A program made the position numbers and the translations under genes. The notes under the pieces are model-generated. The model was not told where the DNA came from. It saw only the letters and a list, made by a program, of their open reading frames with translations, and made no database searches. From NCBI GenBank assembly GCA_018056045.1, contig JAGPGI010000012.1, positions 1 to 16,977 of the forward strand: a stretch of DNA of 16,977 bases, written 5' to 3'. Within the stretch, counting starts at the first letter, position 1, and each line of letters opens with the position of its first letter. Source of the DNA: Paracoccus sp. (in: a-proteobacteria). Lineage in GTDB: Bacteria; Pseudomonadota; Alphaproteobacteria; Rhodobacterales; Rhodobacteraceae. This document shows, one piece after another, positions 8,945-15,447 of this stretch.

Positions 8945-10036
8945 TCACGCGGCATCTGACGCAACCCCATAGCGATCCTCGACCCAGGTGACCGAGGCAA
9001 TGAGCCCCCCTGCCCCGATGGGTTGCGGCAGATGGCCGATATGGGGCGAGGTCATGGTGCCCTCGACGATCCGCGCGATCTCGTCCGGGCCGGCCTTGCG
9101 GCCGCCAAGCTCGGCCAGCGTCACCGGCAGGCCGATGCCCCGGCAGAATTCGGCGAAGGCGTCGATTTCGGCCTCGGGCGCGCCCTGCGCATGCATCTGC
9201 ACGACATTGGCATAGGCGATCTGCAGCCCGTGCATCGTGCCCGCCCAGGGCGCCAGTGCCGTCAGGCCACGGGTCATGGAATGCGCCACCGACAGCCCGC
9301 CGCTTTCAAAGGCGAGGCCGCTCATCAGCACGGTCGCCTCGACCACCCGCTCCAGTGCCGCGTCGGGCTGGTGTCGGTCCAGCGCCGCCAGCGCCGCCTC
9401 CGCATCCTTGATGATGATGTCATGGCAGGCATTGGCCAGAGCAACGGCGGTCAGCGCCGAGCGGCCGCCAAAGATGTTCTTGCCGCCGGCACTGGCGCAG
9501 CAATTCACCTCATGGACCTTACCGATGGCGTCGCCGATCCCGGCGAGGAACAGCGCCTTGGGCGCCTGCGCGATGACCGTGGTATCGACCAGCACCAGAT
9601 CGGGATTGCGCGGCAGCTTGCCCACCTCGAGCATGCGGTGATCCGCGTCATACATGACGTAGTTATGCGAGGTCGGCGCATCGGTCGAGGCGATGCCCGG
9701 CACCGTCACCACCCGCGCGCCCAGCCGATGCGCCAGCGCCTTGCCGGCGTCGATGCATTTGCCGCCACCGACCGCGCAGACAATTGCCGGGGACTGGGCC
9801 AGCCCCCCCTGCAAGCGGTCGATTTCGGGGCCGGTGCATTCGCCGCCAAAGGTCAGGAACGTGACTTCAAGCCCGGACTCGCGGGCGCTGGCGCGGATGG
9901 TTTCGCCATAGCGCTCAAACATCACCGGATCGACCAGCAGCGCGACATTGCCGCCCATGCGCGCCAGTTCGCGCCCCAACCCGGCCAGCGCGCCCGGCCC
10001 CTGCACATATCTTGATGGCGATCCAAAAACGATCAC
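8945..10036 (-). CDS. GldA-like iron-containing-family polyol/glycerol dehydrogenase
   Basis: 363-residue metal-dependent dehydrogenase of the glycerol dehydrogenase group, probably oxidising a polyol to a ketose with NAD. Seen: nucleotide-binding loop VGGGKCIDAGK (89 to 99), PGIASTDAPTS (113 to 123), which is near-identical to GldA at this point, and metal ligands D169 (AGIGDA), H252 (LSVAHS) and H269 (GTMHG), with spacing consistent with GldA. After APTS the protein reads HNYVMYD, unlike GldA, so substrate range may differ. The GTG at 10036 is chosen because AGGGGGA lies 7 bases upstream and the product then starts like GldA; the ATG at 10057 (7 codons longer, weaker ribosome site) is the alternative. 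Divergent from the transketolase operon, whose promoter region it shares. Glycerol, erythritol-type polyols or diols are all possible substrates. Confidence 0.87.
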   Translation of the reverse strand: MIVFGSPSRYVQGPGALAGLGRELARMGGNVALLVDPVMFERYGETIRASARESGLEVTFLTFGGECTGPEIDRLQGGLAQSPAIVCAVGGGKCIDAGKALAHRLGARVVTVPGIASTDAPTSHNYVMYDADHRMLEVGKLPRNPDLVLVDTTVIAQAPKALFLAGIGDAIGKVHEVNCCASAGGKNIFGGRSALTAVALANACHDIIIKDAEAALAALDRHQPDAALERVVEATVLMSGLAFESGGLSVAHSMTRGLTALAPWAGTMHGLQIAYANVVQMHAQGAPEAEIDAFAEFCRGIGLPVTLAELGGRKAGPDEIARIVEGTMTSPHIGHLPQPIGAGGLIASVTWVEDRYGVASDAA

Positions 10037-10083
10037 GGCGCATTCCCCCTGCATCATCTCCGGGACCAGTGCCGCCGGATCAC

Positions 10084-10102
10084 ATGATGCATCATATATG
10101 AT
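10084..10102. promoter_or_regulatory. Overlapping palindromes: candidate operator for module B
   Basis: ATGATGCATCAT (10084 to 10095) and ATCATATATGAT (10091 to 10102) are each perfect 12-bp palindromes and share the ATCAT at 10091 to 10095. They lie between the GldA-like gene and the transketolase operon, immediately before the plus-strand -35-like box and over a TATGAT that could be a minus-strand -10 box. GntR/FCD proteins bind short palindromes of this kind. The nearest candidate regulator is the GntR gene at 12905 to 13585 (inference). Confidence 0.5.
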
Positions 10103-10104
10103 AC

Positions 10105-10133
10105 TTGATGTAACTTCGTAAAGCCCCTATTGA
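10105..10133 (+). promoter_or_regulatory. Candidate promoter of the transketolase operon
   Basis: TTGATG (10105 to 10110) and TATTGA (10128 to 10133) are 17 bases apart, a moderate sigma70-like match directly beside the palindromes. The transcript would have a leader of about 90 bases before the first gene; that leader is GC-rich and shows only a 5-bp GTGCC/GGCAC hairpin (10187 to 10200). Weak prediction. Confidence 0.35.
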
Positions 10134-10232
10134 TCGCGCATCCGCAGAACGACTCGGGCCAGATGGCGCGGGCGTTTCCCAACCGGGTGCCCCTCGGCAC
10201 GGCCGCGCGCCCGCACGACAGGAGAGATGTGA

Positions 10233-11120
10233 ATGCCCCAGCTCCCGGCCTCAGGGTCCGCACCCGGCGCAAACAGTTACATGCCCGACGACGCAACCAT
10301 CGCCCATCTGCGCGAACGCGCGCAGTTCATCCGGCTGGAGACCATCCGGCTGATCGATATCGCCAAGACCGGCCACTATACGTCGGTGTTCTCAGCCGCC
10401 GAGATGTTCGCGGCGCTTTATTATGACGTCATGTCGCTGCGCCGGGGCGAACCGGGCTGGGACGAGCGTGACCGCTTTACCATCGGCAAGGGCCATGCGG
10501 CGGTCGGGCTGTTCCCGATCTATGCCGATCTGGGGTTTTTCCCCAAGGAATGGCTGGACGATTATACGCGCCTCGGCAGCCCGCTGGGCGATCACCCGGA
10601 CATGCGCAAGGTGCCGGGGGTGGATTTCTCCTCGGGCTCGATCGGGCATGCGCTGTCCAATGCCATCGGCATCGCGCTGGCGCAGCGCTGGACCGGCAAG
10701 TCCTATACCACCTTCTGCATGATGGGCGACGGCGAGATGCAGGAAGGCCAGGTCTGGGAGGCCGCGCTGTTCGCCGCCCAGAACCGCATGGGCAATCTGA
10801 TCGCCATCGTCGACCGCAATGGCTATCAGCTTGACGGCAAGGTCGATGACGTGATGGCCATCGAGCCGCTGGACCAGAAATGGGCGGCCTTCGGCTGGCA
10901 GGTGCATGAGGTCGACGGCCATGACATCGCCGCCGTGACCGAGCTGATGCGCCGGCTGCGCGCCGACGACACCCGCGACCGGCCGGCGCTGGTCATCTCG
11001 AAAACCGTCAAGGGCAAGGGCGTGTCCTACATGGAGACCGAACCCGGCTGGCATCTGGGCTGGCTCGACCCCGAGGACGCAGACGCGGCCATCGCCGAAA
11101 TCAAAGCACAGGTGATCTGA
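10233..11120 (+). CDS. Transketolase, N-terminal (pyrophosphate-binding) subunit
   Basis: 295-residue N-terminal half of a split transketolase; with its partner it should transfer a two-carbon ketol unit between ketose and aldose in the cytoplasm. Seen: H48 (KTGHYTSVFSAAEMF), GKGHAA (86 to 90), GSIGHALSNAIG (135 to 146), and the TPP/Mg motif GDGE (165 to 168) continuing to N196 in DRNGYQLDG. Length is normal for the split form; single-chain transketolase is about 660 residues. The ATG at 10233 has AGGAGAG 6 bases upstream; an in-frame ATG at 10281 has no ribosome site. The ATG is directly preceded by an ATGTGA start-stop pair. First gene of a three-gene operon (N-subunit, C-subunit, SDR), divergent from a GldA-like dehydrogenase. 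Could work on unusual acceptors (dihydroxyacetone, branched or deoxy sugars) rather than in the central pentose phosphate pathway. Confidence 0.92.
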   Translation: MPQLPASGSAPGANSYMPDDATIAHLRERAQFIRLETIRLIDIAKTGHYTSVFSAAEMFAALYYDVMSLRRGEPGWDERDRFTIGKGHAAVGLFPIYADLGFFPKEWLDDYTRLGSPLGDHPDMRKVPGVDFSSGSIGHALSNAIGIALAQRWTGKSYTTFCMMGDGEMQEGQVWEAALFAAQNRMGNLIAIVDRNGYQLDGKVDDVMAIEPLDQKWAAFGWQVHEVDGHDIAAVTELMRRLRADDTRDRPALVISKTVKGKGVSYMETEPGWHLGWLDPEDADAAIAEIKAQVI

Positions 11121-11121
11121 A

Positions 11122-12111
11122 ATGACTGGTCCGAAATCCCCCAATTCCTGGCAGTATCGCGGGCTGAACATGGTCAATCCCGGCCTTGACCACCTGTCGA
11201 ACGGGCTGCTGCAGCTTGTCGAGGCCGGCCATAACGTCGTCGCCGGCTCGGCCGACCTGCAATATTCCAATGGCCTGAACCGCTTTGCCGCCGCCCATCC
11301 CGACCGCTACATCTCGTTCGGCATCTCGGAACAGAACATGGTCTCAGTCGCGGCCGGCATCGCCACCACCGGCGTCGTGCCCTTCGTCGCCACATTCGCC
11401 TCGTTTCTGGGGCTGCTGACCTGCGAGCAGATCCGCATGGACGTCGCCTATTCGGCCCAGCCCGTGCGGCTGGTCGGCCATCACACCGGCATTTCGCTGG
11501 GCTTTTACGGCACTTCGCATCACGCGACCGAGGATATCGGCGCCATGCGCTCGATCGCCGATCTGACGGTGGTCTCGCCCTCGGACGGCGCGCAGCTCGA
11601 GGCGGCGATCCGCGCCTCGGCCGATTGGGACCAGCCGATCTATTTCCGCATCGGACGCGGGCGCGATCCGGTGGTCTATGAAAATGGCACCGAATTCCGC
11701 TTTGGCCGCGCCCATATCCATTCGCTGGGCGAAGAGCTGACCATCATCGCCTGCGGCATCACCGTCCATGCCGCGCTGGAGGCGGCGGCGGCGATGAACG
11801 CCGCCGGGCGTTCGGTCGGCGTGATCGACATGGCCTCGATCAAGCCTCTGGACCGCGACGCGGTGCTGGCCGCGGCCGAGGCTTCGCGCTGCCTGATGAC
11901 GGTCGAGGAACATAACGTGCTGGGCGGGCTTGGCTCGGCGGTGGCCGAGGTTCTGGGCGACGAGGGCAAGGGCGTGCGGCTCAAACGCCACGGCATCTAT
12001 GACGAATATGCGCTGATCGCGCCGCCGACGCATCTTTACGCCCATTACAGGCTGGACGGCCCCGGCATCCGCGAGGTGGCCGAGGAATTCCTGCGCGGCG
12101 GCAGGGCCTGA
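11122..12111 (+). CDS. Transketolase, C-terminal subunit
   Basis: 329-residue partner of the preceding gene, carrying the pyrimidine-binding domain (about 12 to 175) and the C-terminal transketolase domain (about 185 to 310). The TPP-activating glutamate is E70 in FGISEQNM. The following FATFASFLGLLTCEQIR and GTSHHATEDIG segments are standard for this domain. The start lies one base after the stop of the N-subunit gene (TGA, A, ATG), strongly suggesting translational coupling and 1:1 production. The active sites form at the interface of the two subunits (family knowledge). Length is normal and no key residue is missing. Confidence 0.93.
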   Translation: MTGPKSPNSWQYRGLNMVNPGLDHLSNGLLQLVEAGHNVVAGSADLQYSNGLNRFAAAHPDRYISFGISEQNMVSVAAGIATTGVVPFVATFASFLGLLTCEQIRMDVAYSAQPVRLVGHHTGISLGFYGTSHHATEDIGAMRSIADLTVVSPSDGAQLEAAIRASADWDQPIYFRIGRGRDPVVYENGTEFRFGRAHIHSLGEELTIIACGITVHAALEAAAAMNAAGRSVGVIDMASIKPLDRDAVLAAAEASRCLMTVEEHNVLGGLGSAVAEVLGDEGKGVRLKRHGIYDEYALIAPPTHLYAHYRLDGPGIREVAEEFLRGGRA

Positions 12112-12125
12112 GGGGGCACGCGATC

Positions 12126-12818
12126 ATGCAGAAAACCGCGATCATCACCGGCGGCGGCACCGGCATCGGCCTTGCCACCAGCCGACACCTTCTGTCGCAA
12201 GGATGGCGGGTCGTCGCCGGCGGCATCGACCATGAGGAACACCTGCCCGAGGGGCTGGATTTCCTGCATACCGACGTGACCAGCGCCGCCGATCTGGCCG
12301 CGCTGGTTGCGCGGACCGAACGCATCGACGCGCTGGTCAATTGCGCCGGCGTCATCCGGCAGGCCCGCGAATGGCAGACCGAGGATTTCCACAAGGTGCT
12401 GGAAGTGAACCTGACCGCCTCGATGGCGGCGGCGACGGCGGCGCATGACAAGCTGAAGGCCGCGCAGGGCAGCATCGTCAACCTGGCCTCGATGTGGAGC
12501 TGGTTCGGCTCGGCCAATGCGCCGGCCTATGCCGCGTCCAAGGGCGGGATCGTGGCGCTGACCCGCTCGCTGGCGGTGGCATGGGGCCCCGAGGGCATCC
12601 GCAGCAATGCCGTCGCGCCGGGCTGGGTGAATACCCGCATGGGCGCCGGGGCAAAGAACAACCCCGCCCGCGAGCCGGCGATCACCGCCCGCATCCCGCT
12701 GGGACGCTGGGCCGGCCCCGAAGAGATCGCCGAGGTCATCGGCTTTCTGGTCTCACCGGCCGCGCGCTATGTCAACGGCGTGCTGCTGCCGGTCGATGGC
12801 GGCTATTCGGTGGCCTGA
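12126..12818 (+). CDS. Short-chain dehydrogenase/reductase (SDR), classical type
   Basis: 230-residue NAD(P)-dependent oxidoreductase. Seen: nucleotide-binding TGGGTGIG (8 to 15), NCAG (72 to 75, usually NNAG), active-site N95, S122, Y135 and K139 in YAASK, and the C-terminal VDGGYS. S122 to Y135 spacing is the usual 13. It is a compact SDR, shorter than the 250-residue norm, with a short region after Asp35 (GGIDHEEH). The ribosome site GAGGGGG overlaps the stop of the transketolase C-subunit gene 14 bases upstream, placing it in the same operon. It probably oxidises or reduces a hydroxyl/keto intermediate of the same pathway; substrate unknown. A hairpin follows 30 bases downstream. Confidence 0.92.
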   Translation: MQKTAIITGGGTGIGLATSRHLLSQGWRVVAGGIDHEEHLPEGLDFLHTDVTSAADLAALVARTERIDALVNCAGVIRQAREWQTEDFHKVLEVNLTASMAAATAAHDKLKAAQGSIVNLASMWSWFGSANAPAYAASKGGIVALTRSLAVAWGPEGIRSNAVAPGWVNTRMGAGAKNNPAREPAITARIPLGRWAGPEEIAEVIGFLVSPAARYVNGVLLPVDGGYSVA

Positions 12819-12848
12819 CCAGGGACCTGAACGGAGCAAGAATCCTGT

Positions 12849-12870
12849 CGGGGGCATCCACCCGCCCCCG
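12849..12870. terminator. Hairpin between convergent SDR and GntR genes (possible bidirectional terminator)
   Basis: CGGGGGC (12849 to 12855) and GCCCCCG (12864 to 12870) make a perfect 7-bp stem with an 8-base loop in the 86-base gap between convergent genes. No T-run follows on either strand, so it may terminate weakly or simply stabilise message ends. Confidence 0.45.
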
Positions 12871-12892
12871 GCCGTCAGGTCCGTTCGCTCTC

Positions 12893-12943
12893 GGCCCGGC
12901 CAGCCTAGATCCGGTCAGCCTCGATCCGGTCGGCCTCGATCCG
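12893..12943. repeat. 15-base tandem repeat at the 3' end of the GntR gene
   Basis: GATCCGGTCAGCCTC (12908 to 12922) and GATCCGGTCGGCCTC (12923 to 12937) are tandem units differing by one base, followed by a partial unit (12938 to 12943) and preceded by a decayed one (12893 to 12907, 11 of 15 matches). On the coding strand each full unit encodes EADRI. In the decayed copy GAG has become TAG, which is the gene's stop codon. Confidence 0.8.
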
Positions 12944-13585
12944 CGCGACCAGCTCATTGGCCCAGATGATGTCGGTCTGCATCGCCTGCTGCGCCGCCTC
13001 GGCGTCATTGGCGCGCAGCGCATCGATAAAGCGGTGATGCTGGTGATCCGACGCCCCCAGACGCTGCGCCGGCATCTCTTCGTGGAACGTGCGCAGGAAC
13101 GGCCCCATCAGCGTCCACATGTTTTCGCAGATCGTCTCGACATAGGACAGCCCGGCCCGGCGCAGGATCAGGAAATGAAACTCGCGGTTGAGCTGCGCCG
13201 CATCCCGCGGCGCCGTTGTCGCAGCAGCCATGAAGCGCGCGTTCAGCGCCTCGAACTCGGCCACCATCTCAGGCGTCGCGATCTCGCCGACGCGGCGGGC
13301 GGCCATGCCCTCGAGGTTGTGACGGATGGCGACGATCTCGCGCAGGTCACCCGGCGTCAGCACCGGCACCGCCACCGAAGTGGCCGCCACCACCCGCAGC
13401 GCCTGCTCCGAGGCCAGCCGCATGATCGCCTCGCGCACGGGCGTGATCGAGGTGCCGTAAAGCTCGGCCACGCCGGCAATGGTCAGCCGCTCTCCCGGAC
13501 GATATTCGCCCTCCATCAGCGCCTGTCGCAGGTGGCGATAGACCTGTTCGGACAGGCTTTCCCTGCTGATCGTCTTCTGAGCCAT
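12905..13585 (-). CDS. GntR family transcriptional regulator, FCD subfamily
   Basis: 226-residue regulator. Residues about 10 to 73 are the GntR winged helix (LSEQVYRHLRQALMEGEYRPGE, then VAELYGTSITPVREAIMRL). Residues about 80 to 210 are the FCD ligand domain, with N133, H137, H183 and D205 in the metal/ligand positions. The ATG at 13585 is preferred over an in-frame GTG at 13630, which has no ribosome site; the ATG site is itself only a weak AGGG. The C-terminus ends in a duplicated EADRI-EADRI tail made by a 15-base tandem repeat. Converges on the transketolase/SDR operon, and is the likely regulator of the palindrome-bearing promoter at 10084 to 10133. Effector unknown. Confidence 0.88.
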   Translation of the reverse strand: MAQKTISRESLSEQVYRHLRQALMEGEYRPGERLTIAGVAELYGTSITPVREAIMRLASEQALRVVAATSVAVPVLTPGDLREIVAIRHNLEGMAARRVGEIATPEMVAEFEALNARFMAAATTAPRDAAQLNREFHFLILRRAGLSYVETICENMWTLMGPFLRTFHEEMPAQRLGASDHQHHRFIDALRANDAEAAQQAMQTDIIWANELVARIEADRIEADRI

Positions 13586-13723
13586 GCGCAGTGCCCTGCC
13601 GTTATCAATATCTCTCGCGAATCCCGGCACTTGGGCAGAAATCGGGGCAAATGTCCAGATGCCGGCCCAAGGCGGGCCGCGCCTGCCGCATCAGGCCGCA
13701 CCCAGTCCGGATGCCGTGACGGG

Positions 13724-13747
13724 CGGCGCCCGGGCGACAGGGCGCCG
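13724..13747 (-). terminator. GC hairpin downstream of the module C SDR gene
   Basis: CGGCGCCC (13724 to 13731) and GGGCGCCG (13740 to 13747) form a perfect 8-bp stem with an 8-base loop, about 60 bases after the SDR stop codon in the transcribed direction. No U-run follows. The surrounding 13586 to 13809 region has no convincing gene; it should hold this transcript end and the promoter of the next GntR gene, where an AT-rich ATCAATATC at 13605 to 13613 is the only promoter-like stretch. Confidence 0.4.
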
Positions 13748-13809
13748 GGCCAAGCCGGCGCGACCTGTCTTTCGGCGCGATCAGCGCGTCCCGCACCGGG
13801 CCAAACCGC

Positions 13810-14577
13810 TCAGGCCAGCATCTGCATGTCGCCGCAGACCGAGATCGCCTGACCCGAGATTGTCCGCGCCCGGTCGCTGGCCAGATACAGGATCTGGTCG
13901 GCCAATTGGCCCGGGCTGACATAATGGCGGATCGAGGTATACGAGAACGCCTCGGCCTCGATCTCGGCCAGCGAGCGGCCCTGCGACTGGGCGCGCGCCT
14001 CCTGCACGCGGCGCTGGCGGTCGCCGCTGACCAGACCGGGCAGGATGGCATTGACGCGGATATCGTCGGGGCCAAGCTCGATGGCGAGCGACTTGGTCAG
14101 CCCGATCACCCCCCATTTCGCGGCCGCATAGGGCGTGCGCAGCCGGAACCCGAACCGCCCGGCCACCGAGGACAGGTTGATGATCGAGGGGTTGCCGCTT
14201 TCGCGCAGATAGCCGACGGCCTCGGCGCAGGTGACGAACTGGCTGGTCAGGCAGATGTTCAGGCACTGGTCCCAGGCGGCCAGGTCGATATCCTCGACCC
14301 GCGCGGTCGGCCCGGCGATCCCGGCATTGTTGACCAGACAATCCAGCCCGCCAAGTTCGGCCACCACATCATGCACGAACTTGCGCAGGACGCCGGCATC
14401 GGCGACATCGACACGGCGGCGGATGACCTCCTCGGGCAGGCTGGCCAGCCCCTCCTCGTCGATATCGCAGGTGGCGACGCGCGCGCCCTCGGCCAGAAAT
14501 GCCTCGACAATGGCGCGGCCGATGCCGTTCGCCCCCGCCGTCACCACGACGCGGTGGCCCTGCAGGTTCAGATCCAT
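13810..14577 (-). CDS. Short-chain dehydrogenase/reductase (SDR), classical 255-residue type
   Basis: 255-residue NAD(P)-dependent oxidoreductase of normal SDR length. Seen: nucleotide-binding TAGANGIG (13 to 20), D38 after the second strand (CDID), which favours NAD over NADP, LVNNAG (81 to 86), active-site N107, S137, Y150 and K154 (YAAAK), and ILPGLV (178 to 183). A GGDRQRRVQEARAQ-like charged insert (from about 185) precedes the C-terminal domain and probably forms the substrate lid. The ATG at 14577 follows an AAGGAGGG site. The GntR/FCD gene ends 21 bases upstream on the same strand, so the two form one transcript, with the Liv importer divergent from them. It likely oxidises the compound brought in by that importer (inference). 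Confidence 0.92.
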   Translation of the reverse strand: MDLNLQGHRVVVTAGANGIGRAIVEAFLAEGARVATCDIDEEGLASLPEEVIRRRVDVADAGVLRKFVHDVVAELGGLDCLVNNAGIAGPTARVEDIDLAAWDQCLNICLTSQFVTCAEAVGYLRESGNPSIINLSSVAGRFGFRLRTPYAAAKWGVIGLTKSLAIELGPDDIRVNAILPGLVSGDRQRRVQEARAQSQGRSLAEIEAEAFSYTSIRHYVSPGQLADQILYLASDRARTISGQAISVCGDMQMLA

Positions 14578-14598
14578 GGTATTCCCTCCTTCGGATCG

Positions 14599-15288
14599 TT
14601 AGTCGCGCAAAACATCCCGCGACAAAATGAAGTCCGCCGCCGTGCGGATATCCGCCTCCAGCGCGCGGGCAGCCGATTCCGGGTCGCGGTCGGCAATCGC
14701 GGCGACCATCTCGGCATGGTTGCGAACCGAGGCCGCGCTGCGCGAGCGTCGCGAGGCATCGCCCAGATCCAGATTGATGACCGGCCCGGCCTTGAGCCAC
14801 ATGGCCGCGATCAGCCCGTGCAGCACCGGCGAACCGGCGGCCTCGTAGACGTGGAAATGCAGATCCTTGTTGGCGCGCACGGAAACGCTGACATCGGGAT
14901 TTTGCAGGCTGCCGCGAAAGTTGCGCTCAAGCTCGCGCAAGCGGTCGATGCCGGCGACCGACATGCGCCCGGCAGCCAGCCGGGCGGCGTGGGCCTCGTT
15001 ATGGATGCGGATCTCGGTCAGGTCCTGAAATCCGGCGCGGGTCAGCAGCGGCACCGCGACGGCGCGGTTGGGCCGGACCTCAAGCGCGCCCGCCGCGACC
15101 AGACGGCTGACCGCCTCGCGGATCGGCATGACGGAGACCCCCAGCCGCTCGGCCAGTTCGCGCATCGACATGCGGTCATCGGGACGCAAGCGGCCTGACA
15201 AGAGCATCTCGGACAGGATGTCATGCACCTGCCGGGCCAGCGAATCCGGTCGTTCGGGCTGCGTTTCCAATGGGTCGGCAAGCTTCAT
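14599..15288 (-). CDS. GntR family transcriptional regulator, FCD subfamily
   Basis: 229-residue regulator. Residues about 14 to 80 are the GntR winged helix (LARQVHDILSEMLLSGRLRP, then LAERLGVSVMPIREAVSRL). Residues about 87 to 220 are the FCD ligand domain with N140, H144, H191 and D213 at the metal/ligand positions. Three in-frame starts exist: 15345, 15312 and 15288. 15288 is preferred because GGAG stands 7 bases upstream, its N-terminus has normal length, and it leaves all three GTGATCTC repeats outside the coding region. Heads a minus-strand pair with the SDR gene and is divergent from a Tat-type binding protein and LivH genes, which it probably controls. Confidence 0.88.
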   Translation of the reverse strand: MKLADPLETQPERPDSLARQVHDILSEMLLSGRLRPDDRMSMRELAERLGVSVMPIREAVSRLVAAGALEVRPNRAVAVPLLTRAGFQDLTEIRIHNEAHAARLAAGRMSVAGIDRLRELERNFRGSLQNPDVSVSVRANKDLHFHVYEAAGSPVLHGLIAAMWLKAGPVINLDLGDASRRSRSAASVRNHAEMVAAIADRDPESAARALEADIRTAADFILSRDVLRD

Positions 15289-15290
15289 GC

Positions 15291-15392
15291 GTGATCTCCG
15301 ATCTTGGGCCATGCTGCCTTTTGTGATCTCAGTTTGCAATGACATATGTTGACAATAAATCCATTTCGATAAACTGTGATCTCAGATCGCAG
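15291..15392. promoter_or_regulatory. Three phased GTGATCTC repeats: candidate operators for module C
   Basis: GTGATCTC occurs at 15291, 15323 and 15376 in the same orientation, 32 and 53 bases apart, close to three and five helical turns. The third copy is the left half of a 19-base near-palindrome (15374 to 15392, 8 of 9 pairs), with core TGTGATCTCAGATCGCA. The second is extended by CAG as in the third, and the first is followed by CGATC. The group lies in the divergent region between the GntR gene and the binding-protein gene. The adjacent GntR protein is the natural candidate to bind here (inference). Confidence 0.55.
15349..15375 (+). promoter_or_regulatory. Possible promoter of the module C transport operon
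   Basis: TTGACA (15349 to 15354) is a perfect -35 box. The best -10 candidate, TAAACT (15370 to 15375), is 15 bases away, shorter than optimal. The third GTGATCTC operator starts right beside it, so binding there would block transcription. Weak prediction because of the spacing. Confidence 0.3.
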
Positions 15393-15447
15393 TGGCTGGA
15401 GGGCCGCGTAAGCGATTCATCAGCGAACAATCGGGAGGGAACGTTCG

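Noticed and set aside
8197..9000. 267-codon minus-strand open frame opposite the first GntR gene
   Set aside because: Shadow of a GntR/FCD gene with clear domains. It would also cover the divergent promoter and operator.
10054..10296. 80-codon minus-strand frame (and a 98-codon plus frame at 10130 to 10426) over the module B promoter region
   Set aside because: Basic, low-information composition with no ribosome site. They overlap palindromes and the transketolase start.
12494..13852. 452-codon plus-strand frame running from inside the SDR gene across the second GntR gene
   Set aside because: It is a +1 shadow of the SDR and then antisense to the GntR gene. The LDPVSLDPVGLDP stretch only reflects the 15-base tandem repeat.
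13906..15198. 430-codon plus-strand open frame opposite the SDR and GntR genes
   Set aside because: It spans two well-supported minus-strand genes and their gap, has antisense-like composition and no motif.
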